Positions 12,517 through 23,718 of a DNA stretch of 64,000 nucleotides are shown here, in pieces; within the stretch, counting starts at the first letter, position 1, and every line of letters begins with the position of its first letter. Position numbers and translations under genes: made by a program. Source of the stretch: Amoebophrya sp. A120 (lineage: Eukaryota; Sar; Dinophyceae; Syndiniales; Amoebophryaceae); the NCBI GenBank assembly GCA_905178155.1, contig CAJINV010000017.1:550722-614721 (forward strand), written 5' to 3'. Below the pieces are notes generated by a model. That model ran no database searches, was not told where the DNA came from, and worked only from the letters and a program-made list of their open reading frames with translations.

Positions 12517-13318
12517 ATGATCGGTGGTGGCTTTTCGACGTTGATCGACTCCGTCCGGGAGTCGTTGGACGATGTGCTCGCGCAACTCCTCGGCGGTCAG
12601 CATTTCTACAGCGATCTGCACCTGAAACAGAAACATGCGAAAGGACCACTACAGCAGTTGCGAGCAGCAACAGCAGACATTCCCGGTAGAAGAAGTACCG
12701 CAGCGTCCTCATTTTATTCATCACCGAGCTCAACAACGACCTCATCGCGATCCGCCGTCACAGCGGACACTACCACCAGTAGCACGACCCTGGAGACAGC
12801 GAGAAGCTCCAGCATGGGCAAGAAGATCGCCGAAAGGTTGATCCCGCTGAAAATCTCCGGCTTCTGTGGGTTCGGCGATAGTTGCACTGCGGACGTTTGC
12901 GACGAGCGAATGCGGTTGGCGAAGAAAGCCGCCGAATCCGAGTTCGACGACACCGGGGCGAGCGACGTATCACATGTTTGATTCATCTTTACGTCGTGCA
13001 TCAATAGTGTGATGAGGATGTAGTTGTGATGTCGATGTCGTGTTCGTGGTTTTTGTGCGCAGCAAGAACTACGGTTATGTAGAAATCGAATGCACCAACA
13101 TGCAGCTTTCCGCCTCGGCAGAGAAGCGCGCTATTCACGAAGCTTGGGTCCACGCCCGGAAGGCGCAGGACGCGGCGAAAGAAGCTGCAGACGCCGCAAT
13201 GCAATCGGTGGAAGAAGCCGCTCGGGTACAGAAATTCCTGGATCCATATCCACTGCAGATGCATCGTAGTCGTCCTGGTAGATTGCAGAGGCGTATGCAT
13301 GATGAATCTCATTTTTAA
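12517..13318 (+). CDS. Unknown 233-aa protein, two exons
   Basis: Exons 12517-12966 and 13067-13318 are joined by a 100-nt intron starting GT and ending AG, giving 234 codons including stop. The protein begins MIGGGFSTLIDS, has a Ser/Thr-rich middle, and then a segment with several cysteines (FCGFGDSCTADVCDERM). It continues into an Ala-rich, charged helix in exon 2 (KAQDAAKEAADAAMQSVEEA) that looks like a coiled coil. No known family is recognised. The acceptor was chosen because it is the AG that keeps the helical frame. A nearby upstream AG would put the exon out of frame. Confidence 0.5.
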
Positions 13319-14313
13319 GCCTTATCTTGCATGACAGATTTGATCATTGCTTTTTCGAAGTTGAGAAGATTTTCTCTTCCACTGCAATTTCTACCAGACT
13401 GATGCAGATGCTTTCGCAGTGCATAGTGCGCATGACGTACTGAAAGTAGAGGATCAGACGGAAATGGACGTGAAAAAGGAGTCACTAGCCGCGGGAACGG
13501 TGGCAGAGTGAGGTGTTGTGTAGTCGGAACACGAAATTGATGTTGCACGGGAGGGAAGTAAAAAGAGTAGAACGTAGAAGAACTGTCGTGGTTTTGCTTC
13601 GTATAAGCCAAAACCTCAAGCTTGATGAGAATACAGAGACTGATTACGACGGATTTCAACTTATTTAATATCTGTGAATGGGTGGCACATGGCACTGGTG
13701 TTGTTGCGGCTACCCCGATATCGCTATTTTCTCGCAGCTAGGAGGGACCTCTGTACGCATACGTAGAGTTGTCCTCGTCGTTCTTTTGTTTGAAATGAGC
13801 TTGCTCCTGCTACCAGGGCTTTACCACAACGAATAAGACCCCACTGGCCGAGGATCATATTCTGAGCAATTTCGTATGAGGCACTTTGAGTTCGAGTTGT
13901 TCTTTCCTACAAGAAATGAAGCGGCTGTGGGTAAGCTCAAGCTGAAAAATGCTGCCGCCTTTCCGTTGATGGATGCGAGTGGCACTACGTGCGCCCTGCC
14001 CGAGAAACAACTGTAGACCAGAGCAGCAAAGAAGAAGATCATCTCGAAAGGAGAGAAGGAGTGATGCATCGTGGCAAGACGATGGTTCAATTGAACCTAT
14101 TACGCGGATTCTGTGAGTATCGTATCGTTGGGAAGACGAGATTGAGGAGGTGAAATTGTTCGAGCCGAAGCACGTAAAGATGAAGAAGAAGACGCTCTGA
14201 ATTCGACCGCCGAGGCAGTCCTCCTAGATGTTAAGATAGAAGATGAATTCGATAGACCGTGCAGGGGAATAAGTACACTGAATGAAGTCAAAACATAAAA
14301 GCACTTAGAAAAG
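13319..14313. other. Intergenic, nothing recognised
   Basis: About 1 kb with no supported gene. Just after 13320 there is a GCATGACAGATTT-type motif that also recurs inside the introner elements of this window. Confidence 0.45.
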
Positions 14314-14721
14314 ATGCCCTTCACGCATTTCGCGCACCACATCTCCTCCTTTCTCGACCGGATGGTGACCAGTTTTGCCGAGCAGCAGATTCCGGGGCAG
14401 CGCACTTGCCCCATGAGCACCGTCACCACCTCCAGCACGAAGAAAGTGGATCTGAACGGCGCGATACACCATGCGGAAATTAGCAGACAATTTGCGAACT
14501 CTTTCAAAGACACGACTTTCACCGCGGCGGCCGGGACGCCCCAGGAACACGTGATGAATATTTACTCGCAGTCCGCCGCAAACGCGGTGGCGGAGTTGTC
14601 CAAGGGGATTGACATCATGAAGAAAGAAGGCTACCAAGCAGCCGCACCGCAGGTAGATATGACGGCGGGGCAACGGGCACAAGCAGCCGGGCCAGGAGTC
14701 GGAAACGTGCAGGGATATTAA
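14314..14721 (+). CDS. Unknown 135-aa protein
   Basis: Single-exon ORF starting MPFTHFAHHI. It is Ala/Gln/Gly-rich towards the C-terminus and largely helical in appearance (ANAVAELSKGIDIMKKEG near residues 88-105). No domain is recognised and there is no membrane segment. The size and composition resemble those of the neighbouring small unknown genes. The start is the first ATG in an open frame. Confidence 0.45.
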   Translation: MPFTHFAHHISSFLDRMVTSFAEQQIPGQRTCPMSTVTTSSTKKVDLNGAIHHAEISRQFANSFKDTTFTAAAGTPQEHVMNIYSQSAANAVAELSKGIDIMKKEGYQAAAPQVDMTAGQRAQAAGPGVGNVQGY

Positions 14722-15442
14722 CTAGGCGAAAGCATCCATTGTTATTTTCGCATGTCTTGGTTTTCCGTTTTGGTTCCGTCTCAGCGGATGAATATCGACC
14801 TGCACAGGAATTCCCGTAGCTGAGCTAACTTTGCGTTTCGTTCTAACTGATTTTGCGGAATGTTTCAAAGCGAAGACTTGTTTGTCGCATCTCTTATTTC
14901 TGTCTAGTACGAAGTTGCTGCAACAAATACAAACTACGTGGTGCAACTCGTGTGTCGACTCTGTGTCTACGCTCAATCTTCAAAATTCATTCCGTGTTCT
15001 TCGACCGAACAGTTTTCATGTTTCACAGCTTCAGAGTGAATGCCACACTCTTCCTTGCATGAGTGGAGTGAAGTAAGTGTCCAGTGGATGAACTAGAGAG
15101 ACTTTTTGAGCCATCATAGACCACAAGTGCCGTAGTCTAATGTTAATGACACGAACCTCCGCCTACCGGAAAAAAAAAATCTGCATGAAGAGCCAGCAGC
15201 GCGCATCGCCGTCGACCGATTTTCCAAAAACAAATACCAGAATCTCCTGAGCAGCTACATGCACCATACGCATAGTCTAACTCCGGGCGGCTTCTCCGAG
15301 CGATCCGCTTCAAAGACGTCGGTTTAAGGCTAGTTCAGCAATTCAGACTCGACAAGCACTAGCATTAAGTCTCAACTACACGAGGCATCTCTTTTAGAAA
15401 GTAAGTAACTAGTTTTGAACACTTTAATTTTAGTCTTGAAGA
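14722..15442. other. Intergenic, nothing recognised
   Basis: About 0.7 kb upstream of the peroxidase gene. No promoter motif could be identified with confidence. Confidence 0.5.
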
Positions 15443-17158
15443 ATGCAGTGTGTCGCCGGTCTTGACGACCGATACCAAGCTGTTGCTTCGGACATTAAGA
15501 CCTTCCTTACGTCCAACCCTTCGTACGACGACGGCAGCTATGGTCCGTTGTTCATTCGGCTCGCGTGGCACGCCAGTGGAACTTTCGACCAGGCATCCCG
15601 GACGGGGGGGAGCAATGGCGCAACGATGCGGTAAAACCAAGATGCTGCAGCACCTAAGTAGTTGTACTAGTTTCTCGAAGATATAGTGGATTTTAGAAAA
15701 GATGGAAACTGGAGGCGCATTACAAAGCGATTGGCGCGGACCGAAATAGCGAAGGTGGTTGGATGAAACCCGACCGAGAGACAAGAAAACTGATGTAATC
15801 ATATCCATCAGTGTCGTCAATCTGATCATGCTCTGTCAACGAATTTGAACCCATTTATCAGATTCGCGCCCGAGTGCAGCGACGACGCAAATGCGGGATT
15901 GGATTTGGCAAGGAAATTGTTGCTGGACAACATCAAAAGCAAACACAGCTGGATATCTTTAGCGGACTTGTGGATATTAGCTTCCTACGTTGCCATCGAA
16001 GCCAGTAACGGGCCAGTGATGCAGTTCCGACCGGGGAGGACGGATGTACGTCGATTTATTTTTTGTTGCTGCTTTTCCTTGTCATCTGCATCTGGATCTG
16101 CTCAACTACCTCTTGACTCAACAACACGCAGCACTAGGATTAAGACCGAAACGCATCAGATATTTCCTAGTTTATTTCATGGTAATCTGAGTTTGGCGCA
16201 CAACTGCGAGGAAACGTCAAAGCTTCATCTGCGCAATGGAAAACAAATGATCAAAACGAAACCAGGCCCCGAACGCCGAATCAGCCAAAATTCCGCCAAA
16301 TGGGAGACTACCGGATGCTGCGATTGACTACAATGTCCAAGAAAACGTGATCAAGCACATCCGACATGTAGAAAATTACGCCGGTTAATTTTTGAGTCTG
16401 TGTACACTGTTGATACTTTTCTCGATGATTCAGTAGACGCATGATTGATAAGCCGTACGAAACAAACTGATAGAACTCGTCTACTCTGGAACATGACAAG
16501 GACTAAAAGCGTGAAAAGATGAACCGCTGGCGTACTTCACGCTCACAGGTCTTCCAAACGCAGATGGGGTTTACCGATAACGAGCTCGTTGCTCTCATTG
16601 CCGGCGGCCACGCTTACGGTCGATGCCACCGGGATAGATCCGGATTTAACGGGCCGTGGACCAACAGACCGACGAACTTTTCTAACATTTACTGCATCCG
16701 ACTGCTGAAGGACAAATGGACGCCAGTAGACGGCGTCAAGGATCTGGGACAGTCAAAGTGCCCCATTGCTCCCATCTTGGGCAATAAACAGTATTGAGTA
16801 TGGTTTTATTTTTTTCTCGGCGTCCTGTCTAGGTGCTGTGCTGAATTATTATTATATGCAACCAACACAAATGCATGCTTGTTGGTCCTGCAAGTAGGAG
16901 TGAGAATGAGTTGTGTCCACGACCTTCAATAGTCTTCAAAACAATATTAAAACGAAGTCGATCAACAGGTATGTCAACCGGCAGGGCGAAGGCGACCTGA
17001 TGATGCTGTACACGGATATGGCCATGGTGTGGGATCCGGCGTGGAAGGCGCAGATTGAAGTGTACTCGAAAAACGCCAAGCAACTGAAGGACGACTTCGG
17101 GAAGGTGTTCAAAAAACTCACGGAATTGAATTTCCCAGCACCAGGAACCAAATTGTAA
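15443..17158 (+). CDS. Class I haem peroxidase (cytochrome c / ascorbate peroxidase type)
   Basis: Five exons, 15443-15630, 15862-16045, 16266-16367, 16549-16790 and 16969-17158, all joined by GT-AG introns, give 302 codons including stop. The distal haem pocket is RLAWHASGT (Arg, Trp and His all present, near residues 41-47). The proximal haem-ligand region is GGHAYGRCH, followed by SGFNGPW with the class I proximal Trp. [11 protein letters not shown], typical of the family, lies at the exon 3 start. The length (301 aa) matches a mature cytochrome c peroxidase. There is no evident targeting extension, so cytosolic location is an inference. The enzyme would reduce hydrogen peroxide using cytochrome c or ascorbate; the residues seen do not decide which. 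None of its introns is an introner, unlike many neighbours. Confidence 0.9.
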
Positions 17159-18498
17159 AATTTCATTTTCATCTAACTCCAGCTGCGTGTGTATTTCAGC
17201 TACCAATGACAATAAAGTACACGAACTGGAACTGCCAGGGCAGAAATGCTGTGCAATCCCATTTATTCTTGATGAAATCGAACAATTATTGTTTCAGTTG
17301 TGTTGACACCAGCTGCAAAAATCTACTTCTCGTTAAAAGTGTATGCTGTGACGTAGATTTTTCGCGCAAAGTTTTCCTTTTCCATTTTCCTAGCCCACCC
17401 GATGAATCTGTGGCAACACTCCAGGCCACCATTCGCATCCGAACGATAAAAATGAGCAGCCCTAGAGTCAGTTTCATGAAGTCCGTATGTATGAGTATCT
17501 TCAGTATGTCCTCGAGCTCGAACTGCTAATGGATGAGCTGGAGAAGCAAGCACTGAAAATGCATCTGTTCGAATATTAAGCAAAAGTTCTTTTATGTAGT
17601 CGTAGGAACAAACCAATTCAAAAATGTTGAACTTGAATGAACTTCCGTGAATGAATACGAATAATTGAGAATCCATTTTCTCTTTGCACACGGAAAATCA
17701 AAACAGCGAGACGCCACGAAGTGTCTTGTTTCGTGCAGACAGATTCATGAAGATTCACGCTCATGGCAAAGTCAAGCAGAAGCTGACATATATCAATTTT
17801 GCAGCATAATTATGTGGCTGCTTCCACTTCGGAGGCACGCAGTCAGCCCTCGGCACACACCAACTAGTGTTCAGGGCATCCTGCCGCCAAGAGTATTGTG
17901 CTAGGTTTTGCGTTATTAGGAAACTGTCAATGAGAAGTCTGATTCTATTTCTACTCCGGCAGTTTTCTTACAAAGTGATATATATTCTATTCGTTCGCAA
18001 GTTCGTGCGCTTTACTGGCCATGATTTCGTCCGAAAGTCAAATCGCTTGCCTCGTCGTCGTTCTCAGCCTGAGTTTATTTGGCGTATTAACGTAAGTCGT
18101 CCTAAGCCTAACTATTGAGTTGCATCGTTCCGCAGAGAGAAAAACAGGCTGACGAGCGATAGAGAACTTGTTTGACCCTGTTCGTGGTCACCGAGCGACG
18201 TCACAACTTCGTCAGCACCCAAAGCAGGAGTATAGGCGAGAAGGTGAAAAATTATCTCCACCACCAGATTATTTAACGTACTCTAGAAGGAGAACAAGCG
18301 AAGCAGCTCCAGCTTCACCCCCCGGATCTTAGGCAGTCGCGACAGCCATTGCCATGTCGCGCCTTATGGGGTGCGCCTGAAATCTAGTTGAAGCTGCTGC
18401 TTTTCTCGGCAACTTTACCTCTAGCGTTTTATCGTAGTTGTCAAGAACAATCTGTATTATTATTTGTCACTGAGAATACAAGAAGAGCCAAATAAATA
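17159..18498. other. Intergenic, nothing recognised
   Basis: About 1.3 kb between the peroxidase and the EF-hand gene. Only short ORFs are present. Confidence 0.5.
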
Positions 18499-19609
18499 AT
18501 GTCGAAAGCCAACAAGGCCGCGTCTTCGGACAAACCGGTGCAACTTCCACGAAACGAGAAGGGCGGCATTCTGATCGGGGAGAAGGAGCTGAAAGTCGCA
18601 TGGGACTTTTTCGACCAGAAGGGCACCGGGAAAATATCCGCGCACGAAATCAAGAAGAGACTAGCGGTGTTCTACAAGAATGTTTCGGTGAAGGAAATCC
18701 GCTACCTGCTCAACAACCAATCGGAGATAACATTTGACGAGCTGTATAGATTCCAACCACTTTTTTGTTCTGCTTCTACAGCCCTTTTCTATTTCGAAAC
18801 TTCAATTTTCGCTCCTGCCTCATTCGATTGTTTTGCATGATGCACGGTGGAGCTGCAGCTGCATTCATCGTTTTCTTGCATCAGAAAATTGCAAATCTTC
18901 CCCAAATTTTTATTTCGTACACATGACTAGCAAATAAAAACTAAAACATAAATACAGCCGAGATCTTCTGAAAGACAACACACTCAAGAACGTCGACCCA
19001 GTAAAGGACGCGTTTCGAGTCTACGATCCAAACGACACGGGAGAAATTGACATCGGGGTATACATTATTCAGTATCAAAACTCGGCAGAAGCACGTACTT
19101 AGTGTTAGTACCACTAGTGTCAGTGATCTTGACTGCTTTAGTATCGCCTCTCCATGCCTGGCGTGCATTCATGTTCAGTTCACGCTGATGAAATTTGTAT
19201 TGCGCGATAAAAAAACTAAAACGAGCAGGTAATCCAGGAATTGTTTCAGGGCTTGGGATTCGGAGAGATATCAGACGAAGATGCGCAGTTCATAAAGGAA
19301 ATGGCGGACGCCGACGGGGTACTAACGCAAAAATTACATCAAATATCTGAACCTTGAACTCCATCATGATTACCGTTCTTATCCTCTACTTTTCGTTTTC
19401 ATATGCAAGGCTATAGGCTGCATGACTTGTTGCCGGCGTCAGAAAATCATTCATCAAGAACATGAAAAACAAAAAATCAACAGGATGGAAGAATAACGCT
19501 AGAAGACTTCCGGCAAATGGTTCCATTTGGCAAGGTGCAGAAGCCCGTGACCGAGCCCAAGAAGGAAGAGCCGAAAAAAGAAGAGCCGAAGAAGGAAGAG
19601 GCGGCGTGA
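18499..19609 (+). CDS. EF-hand calcium-binding protein (calmodulin/centrin superfamily)
   Basis: Exons 18499-18743, 18958-19057, 19229-19318 and 19484-19609 are joined by GT-AG introns and sum to 187 codons including stop (186 aa). EF-hand 1 reads DQKGTGKISAHE near residues 37-48. A later hand reads DPNDTGEIDIG near residues 107-117. The last hand is assembled across intron 3 and reads DADGDGRITLED, a textbook loop, which strongly supports the splice choice. The C-terminus is a Lys/Glu/Pro repeat (EPKKEEPKKEE), unusual for calmodulin or centrin. The likely role is calcium sensing, perhaps cytoskeletal; the partner is unknown. The second hand is degenerate. Confidence 0.85.
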
Positions 19610-20334
19610 GTTTGTGGCTGTCTCATTTCACTGCTCCTTGTTGAGCCTGCACTAATACTTGTATCAAGCGCTTTTGATGAGCTTCACACACTCCTTCGCA
19701 CACTGGTGGATCACCATGAGAGCTGCTGTGAACCCCGCAAGTAGCTGGGCTAGCATTTATTCCTCGTCGGTATTCAACGGAATGTGCCCTGAAATATTCA
19801 ACTTTCGTTGAGAATAAAGCGAAGCTTCTGCTATGCAGTACGGATGATACGAAAGATTGTTTTGGAGTGAAAGCTAAATCAAAGAAACGAAACTGTAGGA
19901 ATTCTTCATCATCGAAGAAAATAGGCGGATATCAATTGGAGTGTTCCCATTCCTGTTTTTGCTTCGAGCTTTTGCGTTGTGATTTCTGCAACGCAAAACG
20001 TAAAAGATTTTTGGTGAGGTGCATGGCTATTGTTACAACACAAAAGAACATTCCAATTGTTACCTATGCGATCTCGATCTGCTTCTGCACATGAACATGA
20101 TCACCTTTCCCTTGTAGATTGGTATCCCCGCGATCACACGTTTCGCTGCCAAGCCATTGCGTCCAACGAGGCAGGACCCAATTATGCGAGAATCCAGATC
20201 GTTGTTTTTTTTTCTGTCGCGGTAAAACACCCACGACGACAGAAGGAAGTTAAGTAGTACCCCACCTCCACCTTCTTGAAAGCCCAGTTTAATACATCAA
20301 GCTCCCCTACATATTTTCAGACGAAAAGTAAAGG
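19610..20334. other. Intergenic, nothing recognised
   Basis: About 0.7 kb with short ORFs only. Confidence 0.5.
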
Positions 20335-22487
20335 ATGTTGGTCGCGCGAACAGCCACCGTGAGCAGTTCAGCCCGTTTGGGCAATCGTCTCGTTTCTTCC
20401 TGCTCAAGGGAACTTCCACGACAAGCGTCCGGGTTGGGTGCAGCTTTAGCAGAGCCAACTACATTGCGCTGTCAGTTATACTTTGGCAAAAATTCTGGTG
20501 CTGCCGAGACCTGCAGCAGTGCTTCGAGCAGCAGGCCATCAACCTCGTTGAACACGAGCATATTCACAAAAAATCCCCGGTCTGGTACAACACATAGCAG
20601 GAGATCTCTGGCAACCTTGACGGAAGTTGCGTCCTCTCAAGAACATGATCATGCAAGAAGAGCCACTGCAGAAGACGGAAAATCAAGAACTGCAACGCCT
20701 ACTACACCTGGTGCTGCATCATCGACATCAAGTAGTTTCAGTTCCTCGACGTCCTCCCAGAGTAGATCAACAGCCTCCTCCAACACAGCGGCACTGAACA
20801 AAAAGCTGGATGATCTGTTGGCAGAAGCACGCTATGAAATGTAAAAATGTCTGGGTCTGGGAACTTGTGATGCTGGGTAGCGTCTCATGATGAGGCTACA
20901 AATGCTGGCTCAGCATGACAAGTTTCTGAGCTTCTAGGTGTTGCCTATTCTGCATGACAGACTGCGCTTCTGCATCACAGAAAAACGCAGCTCTGGGGTA
21001 ACGTGCGTGACAGATTTAAGAGTCATGCCAGACAAGCATGACAAACATGAATTCTTCCAGACCCAGACATTTTTACAGTTGATACACGCACACACTTCGT
21101 GCATCAACGTTACGACGAGTGTCTGGAATCGAACCGAACGGTGATAAACCTGTACCGCGAAGAGCATCAAGCTGAGCTGCAGGAGGTAAAGCTACAGGGT
21201 GTAGTTGGAAATGCAACAGGATCCTCGTCCACCGCTAAAGACGCGACCTGGGAGCGCGCCGCCGCGGCGCACGTCAACAGCGCGTTTGTGTGCAAAATTT
21301 TGTGCAAGTTTGAGGAAGGGATGGCCCTGGTGCGAGGAGCGTTGCCTCTGTTCGAACAGCACTACAGCGAGTACAAACGGGAATTCGCTCAGGCGCACGA
21401 TTTGCTCGCGGAATTACTGCTGAACGCGTCACTGCACTACAACAAAGCTGATCCGCAGTCGATGTTGGAAGGACAAACCGGTAGTGCTAGTGCTACAGTA
21501 GAGGAACCTAGTAGTACTTCTGCGCGCGCAGGAGATGCTCTGCGCGAGGCGGAGAAGCTCGTCCTCAAGGCTTTGGAGATCAAAAGCGACTACCTCCCGT
21601 CCGAGCAGAACACGCTGGGAAGTCCCGAGCGCGCAACGAGCTACAACCTGCTCGGGCGGTGTTACGAGCTGCAGGGGGACTTGGGAAAGGCGATGGCAAA
21701 CTACTGCAAAGCGTTCGAAAGCAGTTACGATGGCAGAATGGTATTGAATAACGAGCAGGAGAACCAGAAAAACCAGACGAAGCAAAAGCCCCTCATTCAC
21801 CCCGTTGCGTGCGCGAGCTTGAGCAACTACGCGTCGTGTTTGCAGGAGCAGGGGAACTACGAGGCAGCGATGGGTGTGTACGAACGAATTCTGGAATTTT
21901 TGGAAATAAAGGCTGCCGCGGGCGGTGAGAAGGATGTAGTTGCAGCTGAAATTAGAACATCAGCTACCTCAGAGCAGGGAGGCGGCACTACTTCTACTAC
22001 ATCACAACTAATGAAGCAACAAGAAAAGCAGACGCACATGGAGGCGGAAACCCACCTTGCCCTGGGTGTGGCGGCTATGGGTGCGCGCATGAAGGACAAG
22101 AGCGCCTACCACCTGCAGGTGGCGCTTTCCTTGCACACCAACCTGTTTCCCTCCGGGCTCTCCGGCATGGAATCCCAGCCAGTGCAAAACATTTTGTCGC
22201 TGCTGATGCGGCTGAAGCAGGTGGAAAACACGAAGACGGATTTGGACCAGAAGCAGGAATGGATTGAGCAAGGGCACAAGCTTGTAGACGAGCTCTGCCG
22301 AAAGCAGCAAGTGACGTACGTGGAGTATGCGGAGAAAGAACGACGAGGAAAGAACTTGCTGAGTGTCAGCGGGGAAAGCCGGTATTTCGATCACGCGGGG
22401 CACGTAGGTCACGGACCCAGGGGAGATTCTGTTCGGCTTCGTGCAGACAATTACTTCCTGCCGTCGGAAGCAGAAACGGGCAGATGA
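20335..22487 (+). CDS. TPR-repeat protein interrupted by an introner
   Basis: Exons 20335-20832 and 21090-22487 are separated by introner A1. Removing A1 plus one CACGC copy gives EAR-THFVHQRYDECL in frame and 632 codons including stop (631 aa). Tetratricopeptide-like helical pairs are visible after residue 300 (ATSYNLLGRCYELQGDLGKA, then ASLSNYASCLQEQGNYEAA, then AYHLQVALSLHTN), in the style of kinesin light chain repeats. The N-terminus (MLVARTATVSSSARLGNRL) is Arg/Ser-rich without acidic residues and could be a mitochondrial presequence. That targeting is inferred. The region at residues 80-155 is Ser/Thr-rich and probably disordered. TPR proteins act as protein-binding scaffolds; the partner is unknown. 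Confidence 0.75.
20833..21084 (+). mobile_element. Introner A1
   Basis: A 252-bp element with terminal inverted repeats containing TGTCTGGGTCTGG at the left and CCAGACCCAGACA at the right. It starts TATG, ends GATA and is flanked by CACGC at 20828-20832 and 21085-21089. A fortuitous GT...AG pair inside the TIRs would leave a stop codon. Excision at the direct repeat restores the TPR reading frame. Confidence 0.9.
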
Positions 22488-23718
22488 CAGTGTTGTTGGG
22501 ATGATATAAATATTGTTATGTTGGAGGAGTATGGGGGTCGTGTGGCGCTTCTGGCACGATGACTCATTCATTGCATTGGACAACGTCCATGCATTCAGAA
22601 AATTTTCTTACCCACAATAACTTGATATCTACGTCATCAAGTGTTGTTGAGTCAAAGGCTGAATTTGATTTTTTTTTCATATAGTGTATGTGTTTTAAAT
22701 CAAAATCACGGTCAGAGGCTCTGCTTTTCCCAGTTCAAACTTCTTCGCTGTTTGTTCAAAGAAGCAAATTTTCAGGTTTGTGTCCTCATTGGTGCTGTCA
22801 CCGTTGTTTCGAGATCATCTACAACAGCTCTTTCGGATCACAGGGCTGCATGTTGAGCTGCCGAATTTAGTAATAATCCCACGGACCTGCTCTTTAAATT
22901 CGAAGTTTTTACACGGACTTGAAAAAATTTGTGAAGATCCAAAAAAAGAGTATTGGCTACCTGGCATGATTTCGGAACTCGTTTGGTCCTAATGTGAAGG
23001 TAGTGAAATGATGTTTGAGCTGTCTTTTGGACGATTACAAATCGCTTGTGATGCTTCAAGATCACCTTTTTGCTGTGCAAGATCAGCTTGAAATTATTTG
23101 AATTAAGAAGCATGCCATCATATATAAAAAAGTTGTTCAAAATTTTCCTAAAGCGTATAAGTGTCTTTCATGCGACGACATCAAAAATAAAACACACCGG
23201 AAATTAAATGTAAAACAGCACGGCGACATTGACATACATACGGGCTAGTGATGTCTACATAGAAGCCGCATCTTTAGAAAGGCCGAAAATCCAGACCTAG
23301 TTGTGAAGTTTGGGGTTCTGGTTTTCAAACATATTATCACTCCTCTGTGAAGATTCTCCCGTCCTTCTAAATTAAAATGAGTTCAGCAGCAGCAACCATG
23401 CCAAAATGATGCTACCATCAACCCGCAATATCAGTAGGGACATCGTGAAGCTGAAGTACAACTCCTGAAGAATTGGACTTTATCCCGGAGGGGGAGGACG
23501 CACACGGTTTTCTCCCGGTAGGAGCTCCAGCCGCGAACTCGAAGACGAGAAAAGTCCATACATCACTCAGCTCAACACGACCACCCAAGAACTTGTTCTC
23601 CAACTGGACCACAAGTTCCGCCTACACTTCTGCCAGCAGCACTGCGGAACAACAAGAGTGAGTCAACACAGAACAACTACAACCAGCGACCTTGAAAAAG
23701 AAATAATCAAACTCGAAG
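22488..23718. other. Intergenic, nothing recognised
   Basis: About 1.2 kb. The last 250 bases carry a short ORF (23473-23661) that I take as 5' untranslated sequence of the KH gene. Confidence 0.45.

Noticed and set aside
20838-21079. GT-AG intron inside introner A1
   Set aside because: Using GTAAAA and TTTACAG leaves element ends in the message and creates a stop codon; the CACGC repeat cut does not.
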